The notes beneath the pieces are model-generated. The model saw only the letters and a program-made list of their open reading frames with translations. It made no database searches and was not told the origin of the DNA. From Intestinicryptomonas porci (lineage in GTDB: Bacteria; Verrucomicrobiota; Verrucomicrobiia; Opitutales; Intestinicryptomonadaceae), in the NCBI RefSeq assembly GCF_033971905.1, contig NZ_JALBUT010000005.1, forward strand, positions 124,001 through 188,000: a DNA stretch of 64,000 nucleotides, given 5' to 3'. The position numbers and the translations under genes were made by a program. Shown piece after piece: positions 34,862 through 43,024 of this stretch. The first letter of the stretch is position 1. Every line of letters starts with the position of its first letter.

Positions 34862-35842
34862 ATGGATATTTCAGATAACTCTTCAAAGTCTTTAATTTTG
34901 GAAAAACTGCAAGGCAAGCTCTCTTCTTTCATTGTGCCCTGCTTTAACGAAGAGGATGCGCTGCCGCTTTTTTACCGCGAGTTCTTGCGCGTTATGGACG
35001 AGATGGGAAAGCCGAACTTCGAGCTTATCTTGATTGACGACGGCTCCCAAGATTCGACTTTTGAAGTTATCTGCGAACTTGCCAAAGAAGATTCGCGCAT
35101 ACGCTATATATCGTTTTCGCGCAATTTCGGCAAAGAGGCGGCGATTTACGCGGGGCTTGAAAATGCAAAGGGCGATTTTGTCGCGATAATGGACGCCGAC
35201 TTGCAAGACCCTCCGTCTCTTTTGCCGCAGATGTACGAGGCAATTTTGCTTGAAGGCTACGACTGCGCGGCAACGAGCAGGTCCGACAGGCGCGGAGAGG
35301 GCAAATTCCGCTCTTTTGTTTCCGACATGTTTTACAAGGTCATAAACAGGCTTTCCGAGGTGAAGCTCGTTGCGGGCGCGCGCGATTTCAGGCTCATGAA
35401 GCGCAATGTTGTCGATGCAGTTTTGTCTTTGCCCGAAAACAACCGCTTTACCAAAGGAATTTACGAGTGGGTCGGCTTTAAGACAAAGCGCATTGCTTTT
35501 GAAAACGTGCACCGTTGCGCGGGCAACACAAAGTGGTCGCTTGCAAGGCTTTTCTTTTACGCGCTCGACGGCATTTTGGCTTTTTCGACGCTTCCGCTTG
35601 CCTTGGCAAGCCTGATTGGGCTTGCATTTTGCATGCTTTCATCGGTTGCAATCGTTTTTGTCGTTATAAGGCAGCTTATTTTTCACAACTCAATTGAGGG
35701 CTGGTCTTCTTTGGTATGCATAATTTTGTTTTTGAGCGGATTACAACTTCTGTGCCTTGGCGTGATAGGGCAGTACATCGCAAAATTGTACTTGGAGACA
35801 AAAAGAAGACCAATATACATCATAAAAAAACAAAACTTCTAA
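34862..35842 (+). CDS. GT2 glycosyltransferase, GtrB/DPM1-like with two C-terminal membrane helices
   Basis: 326 residues from the ATG at 34862. The GT-A domain (about 15-240) has VPCFNEEDALP, LIDDGSQDST and the metal-binding MDADLQDPP; SRNFGKEAAIYAGLENAKGD is typical of undecaprenyl-phosphate glycosyltransferases. Two hydrophobic helices (about 240-310) and a basic tail (ETKRRP) match the GtrB/ArnC-type topology. It likely loads a sugar onto undecaprenyl phosphate at the inner face of the membrane for envelope modification. The sugar is unknown. Confidence 0.86.
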   Translation: MDISDNSSKSLILEKLQGKLSSFIVPCFNEEDALPLFYREFLRVMDEMGKPNFELILIDDGSQDSTFEVICELAKEDSRIRYISFSRNFGKEAAIYAGLENAKGDFVAIMDADLQDPPSLLPQMYEAILLEGYDCAATSRSDRRGEGKFRSFVSDMFYKVINRLSEVKLVAGARDFRLMKRNVVDAVLSLPENNRFTKGIYEWVGFKTKRIAFENVHRCAGNTKWSLARLFFYALDGILAFSTLPLALASLIGLAFCMLSSVAIVFVVIRQLIFHNSIEGWSSLVCIILFLSGLQLLCLGVIGQYIAKLYLETKRRPIYIIKKQNF

Positions 35843-35856
35843 TATCAATCTATAAT

Positions 35857-35895
35857 AAAGCGGCATCGAAAAATTTTTCGGTGCCACTTTTTTTT
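35857..35895. terminator. Bidirectional terminator between glycosyltransferase and thiE
   Basis: AAAG-C-GGCATCGAAAA pairs with TTTTCGGTGCC-A-CTTT, a long hairpin with one wobble and one mismatch. T residues follow on the plus strand and A residues precede it, so it can serve both converging genes. Confidence 0.78.
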
Positions 35896-35914
35896 GCGCT
35901 TTATTATGATTTTT

Positions 35915-36574
35915 CTAAGCTGTTTTGTGATGCAAAAATTTTTGAGTCAGCTCGCGGACGGCACTGGCGGTGTCTTCGGGCTTTAAAACGTCGGAGACCG
36001 CGACAATTCTTTCGGCTCCCGACTTCGCAACACTTTCCACCGTGTTTAAATTTACCCCGCCAATGCAAAACCACGGAAGCTTTGGGCGCATTGCCTTGAC
36101 TTCGCTTGCAAGCTCCAAGCCCACGGGAATTCTGCCGGGCTTGGTTTGGGTTGCAAACAGAGGACCCACCGCAAAGTAGTCGAGAATGTCGGAGAGGGTG
36201 TCGGCATTTTTGGCTTGTTCAATCGAGTGCGTCGAAAGCCCCAAAACTTTGTTTTTTCCAAGAAACTCCCGCGCCATTTCAGGGGGCATGTCGTCTTGAC
36301 CAATGTGAAGCCCCGCAATGTCAATTTGCATTGCAAGCTCGATGTCATCGTTAATGATGAATATGGGGGCGTTTTCAGAGCGGAAAAGCGGCAGTATTTC
36401 CTCAGCAATTTTTTCGCGCTCCAAATGGGTTTCTTTTTTTGCGCGAAGCTGTATTAGCCCACACCCGCCATCAATTAACTGCTTGCATTTTTCAAACATC
36501 ATGTCTTTTGCGACATATCCCGTATCCAAAATGCCGTAAAAAACCGACTCCCTTAACTTTTGCTTCAAATCCAT
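35915..36574 (-). CDS. thiE: Thiamine-phosphate synthase
   Basis: 219 residues. ThiE joins hydroxymethylpyrimidine pyrophosphate and the thiazole phosphate to form thiamine phosphate. TIM-barrel motifs are GLIQLRAKKE, IFIINDDIELA (metal-binding Asp), GLHIGQDDMP, LGLSTHSIEQA, YFAVGPLFATQTKPG and FCIGGVNL. It stands alone, with no other thi gene or TPP riboswitch seen beside it. It lies convergent with the glycosyltransferase gene across a bidirectional terminator. Confidence 0.93.
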   Translation of the reverse strand: MDLKQKLRESVFYGILDTGYVAKDMMFEKCKQLIDGGCGLIQLRAKKETHLEREKIAEEILPLFRSENAPIFIINDDIELAMQIDIAGLHIGQDDMPPEMAREFLGKNKVLGLSTHSIEQAKNADTLSDILDYFAVGPLFATQTKPGRIPVGLELASEVKAMRPKLPWFCIGGVNLNTVESVAKSGAERIVAVSDVLKPEDTASAVRELTQKFLHHKTA

Positions 36575-36647
36575 TTTACCTTTTCAAAAATAATAATTTC
36601 AAAGATAGCATTGTCGTATTTACCTATGGTTTCTTTCAAGCATAAAA

Positions 36648-37727
36648 TCAGTCGAAGAACTCTTTGGCGTCGGTTTTGGAGATGCTTTGCATATTGACGT
36701 ATCGGGAGCGGAGGAGGGATAGGTCGCGGTGTCCCATATTGAGCTGGAGTCGCGGGAGGTCGGAGTATCTTTTCGCAAAGTAGCTTGCGTAGGTATGTCT
36801 TAATACGTCTTGCACCCAATGCCCCTTGAATCCTGAATTATCCCTGATTTTACGCCAGCGGCGTTGCCAATCCGCAGGGCAAACTGGTGAATGGTTTTCG
36901 GTTTTGTTGACAATCAAAAGGCTGTTTAGAACAGGGGATATTTCCACATGGCGGACGCCGCCTGTCTTTGAGCATTGCGAGCGGACGGTGATTGTCTTTT
37001 CTTCGGTATCTATGTCGCGCCAGGAGAGCCTGCGGACTTCGCGCGGACGAATTCCCGCGTAAATCAAGAGCGCGGCAACGACGGCGTATTTGGGACTTTC
37101 GCGCTGGGCGTTTTTGATTAACCGCTTTGTTTCGGATAGTTTCAGAGGCTGGATTTCCTTTTCGATTACTTTCCTGCGTTCGATTCGCTTTATGGGGTTT
37201 TTGTCGCACCACTCCCTGCGAATGGCAAATTCAAATATCGCGTGTAACATAGTCCGCGCCTTGTTGAATTGACTCGCGCTCACTTCGTGAGCCGCCTCGC
37301 CCTTCGGGTCTTTCGCCTGCGGCGAAATCTCATTCGCGCTTCGCTTGAATTGACTCGGGGTATGAAACGCCGCATTTATCAACTCTTCGCAATCGGAGAC
37401 TGTCAGTTCCGAAAAGTTGCGGTTGGCAAGTTGGGGATTTGAACGCATCAGGCGATTTCCTAAATACCTGATGTCCCTTAAAGAATCCGGACGCAAAGTT
37501 TTTTTCTTTGTTTCGTAGTAAAGCTTAAAGCCTTCTGCAAAGGACATTTCTTTTGTGCGGATATGGCGCAAGCCGACTTCAATGACCTTCAAAACAAACT
37601 GTGCGTCGGTCAATTTGCTATCACTTGGCTTTGCGTCTAAAATATTCCTGACAAACCTTGCCGAATCGAGAGCCGAAACCTCCGCCTTCCCCAAAACTTC
37701 CATAACTGAGCTTAATGTAGTGTCCAT
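36648..37727 (-). CDS. Tyrosine recombinase/phage-type integrase with an in-frame palindromic insertion
   Basis: 359 residues. It has an N-terminal SAM-like core-binding domain (about 65-175) and a C-terminal catalytic domain (about 190-359). Active-site residues visible: R227 (GIRPREVRRL), R310-H311 (VLRHTYASYF), H333 (MGHRD) and the nucleophile Y343 (SRYVNM). The usual His three residues before the second Arg is Asp here (QDVLRH). Residues 124-151 or so (SQFKRSANEISPQ...HEVSASQF) are encoded by an 81-nt cassette bounded by a 13-bp direct repeat, which adds about 27 residues to the core-binding domain. No phage genes, directional repeats or tRNA target were found next to it, so it may be a lone or relic integrase. 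Confidence 0.88.
   Translation of the reverse strand: MDTTLSSVMEVLGKAEVSALDSARFVRNILDAKPSDSKLTDAQFVLKVIEVGLRHIRTKEMSFAEGFKLYYETKKKTLRPDSLRDIRYLGNRLMRSNPQLANRNFSELTVSDCEELINAAFHTPSQFKRSANEISPQAKDPKGEAAHEVSASQFNKARTMLHAIFEFAIRREWCDKNPIKRIERRKVIEKEIQPLKLSETKRLIKNAQRESPKYAVVAALLIYAGIRPREVRRLSWRDIDTEEKTITVRSQCSKTGGVRHVEISPVLNSLLIVNKTENHSPVCPADWQRRWRKIRDNSGFKGHWVQDVLRHTYASYFAKRYSDLPRLQLNMGHRDLSLLRSRYVNMQSISKTDAKEFFD
37264..37357. repeat. Palindromic mini-cassette inserted in frame, flanked by 13-bp direct repeats
   Basis: TTGAATTGACTCG occurs at 37264-37276 and again at 37345-37357, exactly 81 nt apart. Between them lie four tight hairpins with three-base loops: GCTCAC-TTC-GTGAGC (37278-37292), CCC-TTC-GGG (37300-37308), TTTCGCC-TGC-GGCGAAA (37311-37327) and GCG-CTT-CGC (37336-37344). 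The unit is a multiple of three and keeps the integrase frame open. It resembles, in behaviour only, the palindromic elements that insert into Rickettsia genes. Confidence 0.75.
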
Positions 37728-37958
37728 CGTATTATAAATACTTATGTCAAACTAAAATTGCAAAAAAACTTTTGAAGTTCTTGAAATAAGCGAATTAATA
37801 AAATCGAATTTAACATTTTGAATATGCTTAGTTTGGAAGTTTGAGGAATTGTCTATATTTAGAAGTTTGTTATTATTCAAGATATTGTAGAATGGAAATA
37901 TATACCGTATTTATAATACTAACTTTTAAATTATTATTTTTAGAAAAAGGAAATTCAT

Positions 37959-38693
37959 ATGAAATTGAAAGAAATATTATTATCTGCGCTTGCATTGGTT
38001 TCTTTTGCAGGTTCAGTGTTTGCCAATGAATACAAAGTCGAACTTTCGACAACTAATGTCGGATATTGGTGGTATAACAGAACTCAATATTCTGGTGGCA
38101 AAGACGAAAATAGCGGTTGGTTGTATTCCAATGCCAATAATTTGGTTGAAGTAAAAAACCTATACGAGTATTACGGTGGTGCAGATAGGTATTTTGAGCA
38201 ACGCGATGCGTATATACAAATAGACCTTTCTTCATTGTCGGGTATCGATGTATCTACAATAACCGCAATTTCATTCAATTTTTATATAAAAGAATTGAAT
38301 GACGCCACGTCCTCACCTGCAAGCTTCAAACACCTTGATGTTCAAAGTGTAGTCCCGACAGGCGATGCGGCGCAGAAACTTAGCGGATCGACAGAAATCG
38401 CAAATTCATCGACAATGAGTATAGGTTGGAATTCGATTGATGTGAGTTCGTCAATTATTTCTGACTTAGGGAATGGCTACGATTATGCGGTTTTCGGTTT
38501 CGAGAAATTCGGATCTGAAAAGGATCATTCTCGTCTGTTGACCTTCTATGCGCCATCTTCAACCGAGTTGGTAGATGGGGTTTCAGTAGTTCCTTATCTC
38601 AGCGTAACAACCAACGTTCCGGAACCATCCGCATATGCGGTAATTTTCGGGGCGATTGCGCTTGCGGTTGCAGTGTATCGCAGAAGAAAGTAG
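37959..38693 (+). CDS. Secreted PEP-CTERM sorting-domain protein
   Basis: 244 residues. A signal peptide (about 1-21, ending SVFAN) is followed by a Ser/Thr- and aromatic-rich beta-type domain (about 22-215). The tail reads VPEPSAYAVIFGAIALAVAVYRRRK: PEP motif, membrane helix and basic end. This is the substrate signal for exosortase, which removes it and leads to surface or extracellular placement. The middle domain (IDLSSLSGIDVSTITAISFNFYI) could be a DNRLRE-like adhesin fold, but this is uncertain. AAAAAGGAAA precedes the ATG. No exosortase gene is in the window. The upstream 231 bases are AT-rich with no other gene seen. Confidence 0.85.
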   Translation: MKLKEILLSALALVSFAGSVFANEYKVELSTTNVGYWWYNRTQYSGGKDENSGWLYSNANNLVEVKNLYEYYGGADRYFEQRDAYIQIDLSSLSGIDVSTITAISFNFYIKELNDATSSPASFKHLDVQSVVPTGDAAQKLSGSTEIANSSTMSIGWNSIDVSSSIISDLGNGYDYAVFGFEKFGSEKDHSRLLTFYAPSSTELVDGVSVVPYLSVTTNVPEPSAYAVIFGAIALAVAVYRRRK

Positions 38694-38717
38694 ATTTTTT
38701 ATTGGGATAAATAAGGC

Positions 38718-38755
38718 AAAAACGGCGCAAGGGGAGTTTCCTCTTGCGCCGTTTT
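38718..38755. terminator. Strong bidirectional terminator after the PEP-CTERM gene
   Basis: AAAACGGCGCAAG pairs perfectly with CTTGCGCCGTTTT, and the inner GGGGA/TCCT partly extends the stem. A and T runs on both sides let it act for both converging genes. Confidence 0.92.
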
Positions 38756-38777
38756 GTGCCGTCGGGATTTAAATGTT

Positions 38778-39323
38778 TTATTTTATCGGGGAGAAAGGGT
38801 CGTTTATTCCTTCTTTTTTGTCGGTTGGCTCTTCCTCTTTTTGCGCGTCTTCGCGCGGGGACTTTTTAAGAACCCCTTTAAACCCCTTGATTTTTACGTC
38901 TATTCTGCCGAGTTTTTCAACGCCGAGATGTTCACGGCAGGCGTTAGTTAATTCGTCCTGCAAGATTGCCGAGACGTCCGCGAGTTTTTGCCCCATTTCA
39001 AGTTTGATTGCCACCTGCATGCAGAGGCGTCCGCGTCTTTCGTAGATTTTTACGCTCGGGCGGTTTGTCGTCCCGATTGAGTAGCACACGCTTTGGACGA
39101 GTTCGTTTAATGCGCTTGGAGTTACGCTGACAATTCCCGCGGAGTTGTTGAAAAGTTTTATCGGCGTGAAGCGTTTGCGGATTTTTAAAATTATCACAAG
39201 AAGAATCAATATGGCAACAACTACCAGCAAAAATTCCTTTACATAGGGCTTATCCCAAAGGTCTTTTGCAGTTTGCAATGTTTTTTCCAAATAGTCGGTC
39301 GTTTTTTGGTATGCTTCTTCCAT
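38778..39323 (-). CDS. Membrane-anchored Asp23/AmaP-like protein
   Basis: 181 residues. An N-terminal amphipathic segment is followed by one membrane helix (about 31-47, FLLVVVAILILLVIIL). An alpha/beta domain (about 55-145) begins NSAGIVSVTPSALNELVQSVC and contains a strand-rich RGRLCMQVAIKLEMGQ. The tail is charged and disordered. The layout matches alkaline-shock membrane anchor (AmaP/Asp23-type) proteins, which are linked to cell-envelope stress. Resemblance is by pattern, so the family call is moderate. It is convergent with the PEP-CTERM gene and lies downstream of the quinone genes on the same strand. Confidence 0.55.
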   Translation of the reverse strand: MEEAYQKTTDYLEKTLQTAKDLWDKPYVKEFLLVVVAILILLVIILKIRKRFTPIKLFNNSAGIVSVTPSALNELVQSVCYSIGTTNRPSVKIYERRGRLCMQVAIKLEMGQKLADVSAILQDELTNACREHLGVEKLGRIDVKIKGFKGVLKKSPREDAQKEEEPTDKKEGINDPFSPIK

Positions 39324-39403
39324 ATTTTATTATGCTTGCGATTATAAATCGGTTTCTACTTCCCTTTTATAAGAGCATATTCATTATGCTTTTTCAATAA
39401 TAT

Positions 39404-41161
39404 TTATTCAGTGTCAAAGCTTAGGTCTTCGGGCCATTCGCGATTATGCCCGTCTGCGGCATTTTTTTTGCAGGCGTCGATAAATGCGGTTTTTTCGGCA
39501 AAGAAAATATCGCGCGACGGATCGACGTTGTTAAAAATCTTCCATAGCAGTTTAGAAGCGTTTGCGATTTCAATCCCCTTGTCGAAAATCGCCACTGCCG
39601 CAAATGCCTTAAACATTGGCGAGCTTGCAAATTCCTTCAAAATTGCCATTCCCGAAAAATCGGCTTTTTCGATTGCGATTGCGCAGAAATTTTTTGTCGC
39701 AAAAATGTCTTCCGCTTCCGCGCCGATTTCTTTTGCTATGTCTTGAACATTTGGCATTTGGGGGAATTTGTTTTTGCCTCGTTGTGGTTCGCCTTTGATT
39801 CCCCTTGTCAAGTCAATGCCGATTTTTGAGCCGAAGAGAGGATTGGGCGCGGAGTGATCGAGAACATCGAGCACGCCTTGCGATATTACAAGGTCGCGGT
39901 CTTTGTCGAAACGCTCGGTAAAAATTTTCCATACTTCGCTTAAATTCGACGGATTTACGTCTTCATCGACAACCACGACGCCCTTGCAAAAGCTCATTTG
40001 CCCCTGTCCCCAAAGCCCGCTAATCAGGCGTTTTGCTTGTGCGGGGTATTCTTTTTTGATTGAAACAATCGCGATGTTGTGGAATACGCCTTCCCAAGGC
40101 AGAAAATAGTCTTCGATTTCGGGGAATATCGTTTTTAAGAGGGGAAGAAAAATTCTTTCGGTAGCCTTTGCCATGTAGCAGTCTTCCATTGGCGGGGGAC
40201 CGACAAGAGTTGCGCAGTAAATCGGCTTTTCGCGCCTTGTTATCGCCTTGACGTGGAAAACGGGGTACATATCTGCCAGCGAGTAGTAGCCCGTATGGTC
40301 GCCGAACGGACCTTCAAGGCGCAGTTCGCAAGGATCGACATATCCTTCCAAAACAAACTCCGCCTCTGCTGGAACTTCCATGTCTATGGTTTTGCATTTT
40401 ACCATTTTTACGGGCTTTTTTCGGAAAAATCCCGCGAGCATAAGCTCGTCTATTCCGCGCGGAAGCGGTGCGGTTGCGGCGTAAATCACACTCGGATCCG
40501 CCCCGATTGCGACGGCGACTTCCATCCGCCTGCCGAGCTTTTTGTATTCGTGGAAGAAGTGCGCGCCGTCTTTATGGATGTGCCAGTGCATGCCTGTCGT
40601 GTTTTTGTCGAAAACTTGCAGGCGATACATGCCGAGGTTTCTTGTTTTGCCGTCGGGAGACTTTGTGAATACGAGCGGCAGCGTCACGAACTTACCCGCG
40701 TCTTTTGGCCAGCATTTTAGTATAGGAATTTCGTTTAAATCGACATCTTCGCCGATTTTTACGACTTCCTGGCAAGGGGCGGTTTTCCCCCTGAATTTGG
40801 ACGGCAAAATTCTAAGCATCGGCAATAGCTTTTTTGCGGCATCGAAAATTTCCCCGAATGTGCGCGGAGGGGATAGGCGGGTAAGCTCCGCTATTTCATC
40901 GCCTGAGCTTGCGAGGTTTTTTACGCCGAGAGCCATCGACATTCTCTTGTCGCTTCCAAATAGGTTTGTGGCGGCGGGAAATTCGGAATTTTTCACGCGC
41001 TCAAAAAGAAGGGCTTTGCCGCCGCCTGGCTTTTTGGATTCTGCGTCTGTGATTTTTGAAATCTCAATTTCGCTTGAAACTTCTTCGCGCACCCTTTTTA
41101 GCTCTCCCGCGTCTTCAAGCGCGCGGATAAATTCCGCCAGATTTTTATAAGATTTTTTCAT
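39404..41161 (-). CDS. ubiD: UbiD-family prenylated-FMN decarboxylase
   Basis: 585 residues from the ATG at 41161, which overlaps the ubiX stop (ATGA). Conserved UbiD stretches: RSMYRLQ-like NLGMYRLQVFD, MHWHIHKDGAHFF, LEGPFGDHTGYYS, VVGPPPMED-like LVGPPPMEDCYM and LTRGIKGEPQRG. It decarboxylates aromatic acids using prenyl-FMN supplied by UbiX. The set ubiA-ubiX-ubiD in one operon suggests the end of quinone synthesis. In anaerobes of this kind, the futalosine menaquinone route (MqnP/MqnL/MqnM-like) is likely, but this is inferred and no mqnABCD gene is present here. Confidence 0.92.
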   Translation of the reverse strand: MKKSYKNLAEFIRALEDAGELKRVREEVSSEIEISKITDAESKKPGGGKALLFERVKNSEFPAATNLFGSDKRMSMALGVKNLASSGDEIAELTRLSPPRTFGEIFDAAKKLLPMLRILPSKFRGKTAPCQEVVKIGEDVDLNEIPILKCWPKDAGKFVTLPLVFTKSPDGKTRNLGMYRLQVFDKNTTGMHWHIHKDGAHFFHEYKKLGRRMEVAVAIGADPSVIYAATAPLPRGIDELMLAGFFRKKPVKMVKCKTIDMEVPAEAEFVLEGYVDPCELRLEGPFGDHTGYYSLADMYPVFHVKAITRREKPIYCATLVGPPPMEDCYMAKATERIFLPLLKTIFPEIEDYFLPWEGVFHNIAIVSIKKEYPAQAKRLISGLWGQGQMSFCKGVVVVDEDVNPSNLSEVWKIFTERFDKDRDLVISQGVLDVLDHSAPNPLFGSKIGIDLTRGIKGEPQRGKNKFPQMPNVQDIAKEIGAEAEDIFATKNFCAIAIEKADFSGMAILKEFASSPMFKAFAAVAIFDKGIEIANASKLLWKIFNNVDPSRDIFFAEKTAFIDACKKNAADGHNREWPEDLSFDTE

Positions 41162-41748
41162 TGGTATTTTTCGCCCCATTGGGCTGTCAAGTTTTGCTTA
41201 ATTCCCATTGCGGAAAGCGTCCGCGCAACCACAAAATCAACGAGTTCCTTAACGGTGTTTTCCTTAAAATAGAATGCAGGGCAGGCGGGGAGAACCACGG
41301 CTCCCGCCTCCGTTACGGAAACCATGTTGCGGAGGTGGATTAGCGAAAGCGGAGTTTCCCGCGCGACAAGCACGAGCTTGCGCCTTTCTTTAAGCGCGAC
41401 ATCTGCCGCCCTGCAAATCAGATTGTCTCCCGTGGCTGTGGCAATGCGCGAGAGCGTTTTCATCGAGCAGGGGCATATCGCCATTGCGTCGAAGTAAAAC
41501 GAGCCGCTTGCAATCGGCGCTGAGAAATCGAAGTCGTCAAAAAATTTTACACTTGGGAATTTTTGCGAAAGCGCGTTTGCAAAATCTTGAAATTCAATGC
41601 CGAGTTCGCTTTTAAAAATCGGTTTTGCCGCCGAGCTTGCCGACGCGTAAACGGACGCGCCGCTTTCCGCAAGGACTTCCATTAGACGCCTTGCATATGG
41701 CATTCCGGAAGCACCGCAAATTCCGACCGCGATTTTTTTACCCGTCAT
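41158..41748 (-). CDS. ubiX: UbiX-family flavin prenyltransferase
   Basis: 196 residues from the ATG at 41748; an in-frame start at 41796 would overlap ubiA. It attaches dimethylallyl phosphate to FMN to make the prenyl-FMN cofactor for UbiD. The N-terminal GICGASGMPYA is the FMN-binding motif. ASGSFYFDAMAICPCSMKTLS and the VARETPLSLIHLRNM segment are characteristic. Four-base ATGA overlaps tie it to ubiA upstream and ubiD downstream. Confidence 0.94.
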   Translation of the reverse strand: MTGKKIAVGICGASGMPYARRLMEVLAESGASVYASASSAAKPIFKSELGIEFQDFANALSQKFPSVKFFDDFDFSAPIASGSFYFDAMAICPCSMKTLSRIATATGDNLICRAADVALKERRKLVLVARETPLSLIHLRNMVSVTEAGAVVLPACPAFYFKENTVKELVDFVVARTLSAMGIKQNLTAQWGEKYQ

Positions 41749-42611
41749 TTGAAAAGGCCTCCGAGTGCGACTGCCGCAAGGGTTAAAAACGAGCATAGCG
41801 CATTTATGTAGAAGAAAACCAAGTCGATTTTTTTAATGCCCGACTTAATGAAAATCAAAATCGCCAAAACGTACAGTGCCAAAATTGCGGCGCAGATTGC
41901 GTAAAAAATTTTTCCGAGCGAAAACGCCGTGCCTGTCAAATATAAAAACACAATGGATAAAAGCAGCATTGCAGAGCTTGCCATTATGGATTTTTGCCTG
42001 CCGAAGAGCGCCGGTATTGAATGGAGTTTTTTAGATGTGTCAAAGTCTTCGTCTTGCAGGGCGTAGAGGACATCGAATGCGGCTATTTGAAACAGCAGGG
42101 CAAGCGAAATAAAAATTATCGAAAATGAAAACTTGCCGCTTGCGGCGCACCATGCCCCCGCAGGCGCGAGCGACAGGGCTAATCCCAAAACAAAGTGGCA
42201 CAAGCTCGTAAATCGCTTGCAGTAGGAGTATCCTAAAAGGACGATTAGCGCGGGAAATGACAGCCAGAAGCAAAGCTCGTTTAGCATTCTTGCGGAAACT
42301 ATCATTACGATTGCGGAAAATGCGACAAATATGAGCGCGGAAGCTTTTGTTATTCTGCCTGCGGGAATGGAGCGGTTTTTTGTCCGCGGATTTTCTGCGT
42401 CGAATTTAGCGTCGGCAATCCTGTTAAAGCCCATTGCCGCGCTGCGCGCCCCGAAAAACGCAAGCACAATCCAAAAAAGTTTTACCGGCGAAAATCCGAA
42501 TCCCGAAAAACAGGCGAGCAAAAATCCCGCAAGCGCATAGGGCAGGGCAAAAAGCGTATGCCCGAGCTTTATCATTTCTGCGTATTCAAAAAAATTGCGG
42601 GTAAGTCTCAT
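41745..42611 (-). CDS. ubiA: UbiA-family prenyltransferase
   Basis: 288 residues with eight to nine membrane helices. The first Asp-rich motif is GFNRIADAKFDAENPRTKNRSIPAG (positions of NRxxDxxxD are typical of UbiA). The second is DVLYALQDEDFDTSKKLHSIP. It transfers a polyprenyl chain to an aromatic acceptor in quinone synthesis. With ubiX and ubiD overlapping downstream, it most likely works on menaquinone or ubiquinone precursors. Its start overlaps the stop of sufE by one base. Confidence 0.92.
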   Translation of the reverse strand: MRLTRNFFEYAEMIKLGHTLFALPYALAGFLLACFSGFGFSPVKLFWIVLAFFGARSAAMGFNRIADAKFDAENPRTKNRSIPAGRITKASALIFVAFSAIVMIVSARMLNELCFWLSFPALIVLLGYSYCKRFTSLCHFVLGLALSLAPAGAWCAASGKFSFSIIFISLALLFQIAAFDVLYALQDEDFDTSKKLHSIPALFGRQKSIMASSAMLLLSIVFLYLTGTAFSLGKIFYAICAAILALYVLAILIFIKSGIKKIDLVFFYINALCSFLTLAAVALGGLFK

Positions 42612-43024
42612 TAAATTTTTGATTTTGCAAAATCAGTGATTTTTTCGCAAAGCTTGGAAAGCCCGTTGCGCCTGTTTGGCGAGAGGTACTGCTCTATGCC
42701 GATTTCGGATAAAAACGCGCAGTCAAAATCCAAAATTTCCTGCGGAGAAAGACCGCTGTACATTTCTGAAACCAGCGAGGCAATACCCTTGGTGATTATT
42801 GAGTCGGCGTCGGTTTTAAAGGCGCATTTGCCTTCTTCAAATGACGGCACAAGCCACAGGTTCGAAACGCATCCCCTCACGAGATATTTTTCGCTTTTGA
42901 ACTCTTCGGCAAGCCCTTCTTTATTTTTTGTTTTTGAAATGATGTATTCAAAGCGTTCTTCGGGGCTTTCAAAAAAGCCGAATTCTTCGCGCAGTTCATC
43001 TTTTCTTTGTTCAACTATGCTCAT
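42611..43024 (-). CDS. sufE: SufE-like sulfur acceptor protein
   Basis: 137 residues. SufE accepts sulfane sulfur from a cysteine desulfurase (SufS) for Fe-S cluster assembly. The active Cys lies in LVRGCVSNLWL (C52), and the region SEMYSGLSPQEILDFD is a second family mark. No sufBCDS is adjacent. It overlaps both lpxI (four bases upstream) and ubiA. This window encodes many Fe-S proteins that would need such assembly. Confidence 0.93.
   Translation of the reverse strand: MSIVEQRKDELREEFGFFESPEERFEYIISKTKNKEGLAEEFKSEKYLVRGCVSNLWLVPSFEEGKCAFKTDADSIITKGIASLVSEMYSGLSPQEILDFDCAFLSEIGIEQYLSPNRRNGLSKLCEKITDFAKSKI

Noticed and set aside
37728..37958. Short open frames in the AT-rich gap before the PEP-CTERM gene
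   Set aside because: They have no ribosome binding sites, unnatural compositions and overlap the PEP-CTERM start in another frame. I see no gene in this gap.
39372..39394. Hairpin AGCATA-TTCAT-TATGCT between the Asp23-like gene and ubiD
   Set aside because: Its T run is on the plus strand, where no gene ends. On the minus strand it lacks a T tail. It is probably incidental.
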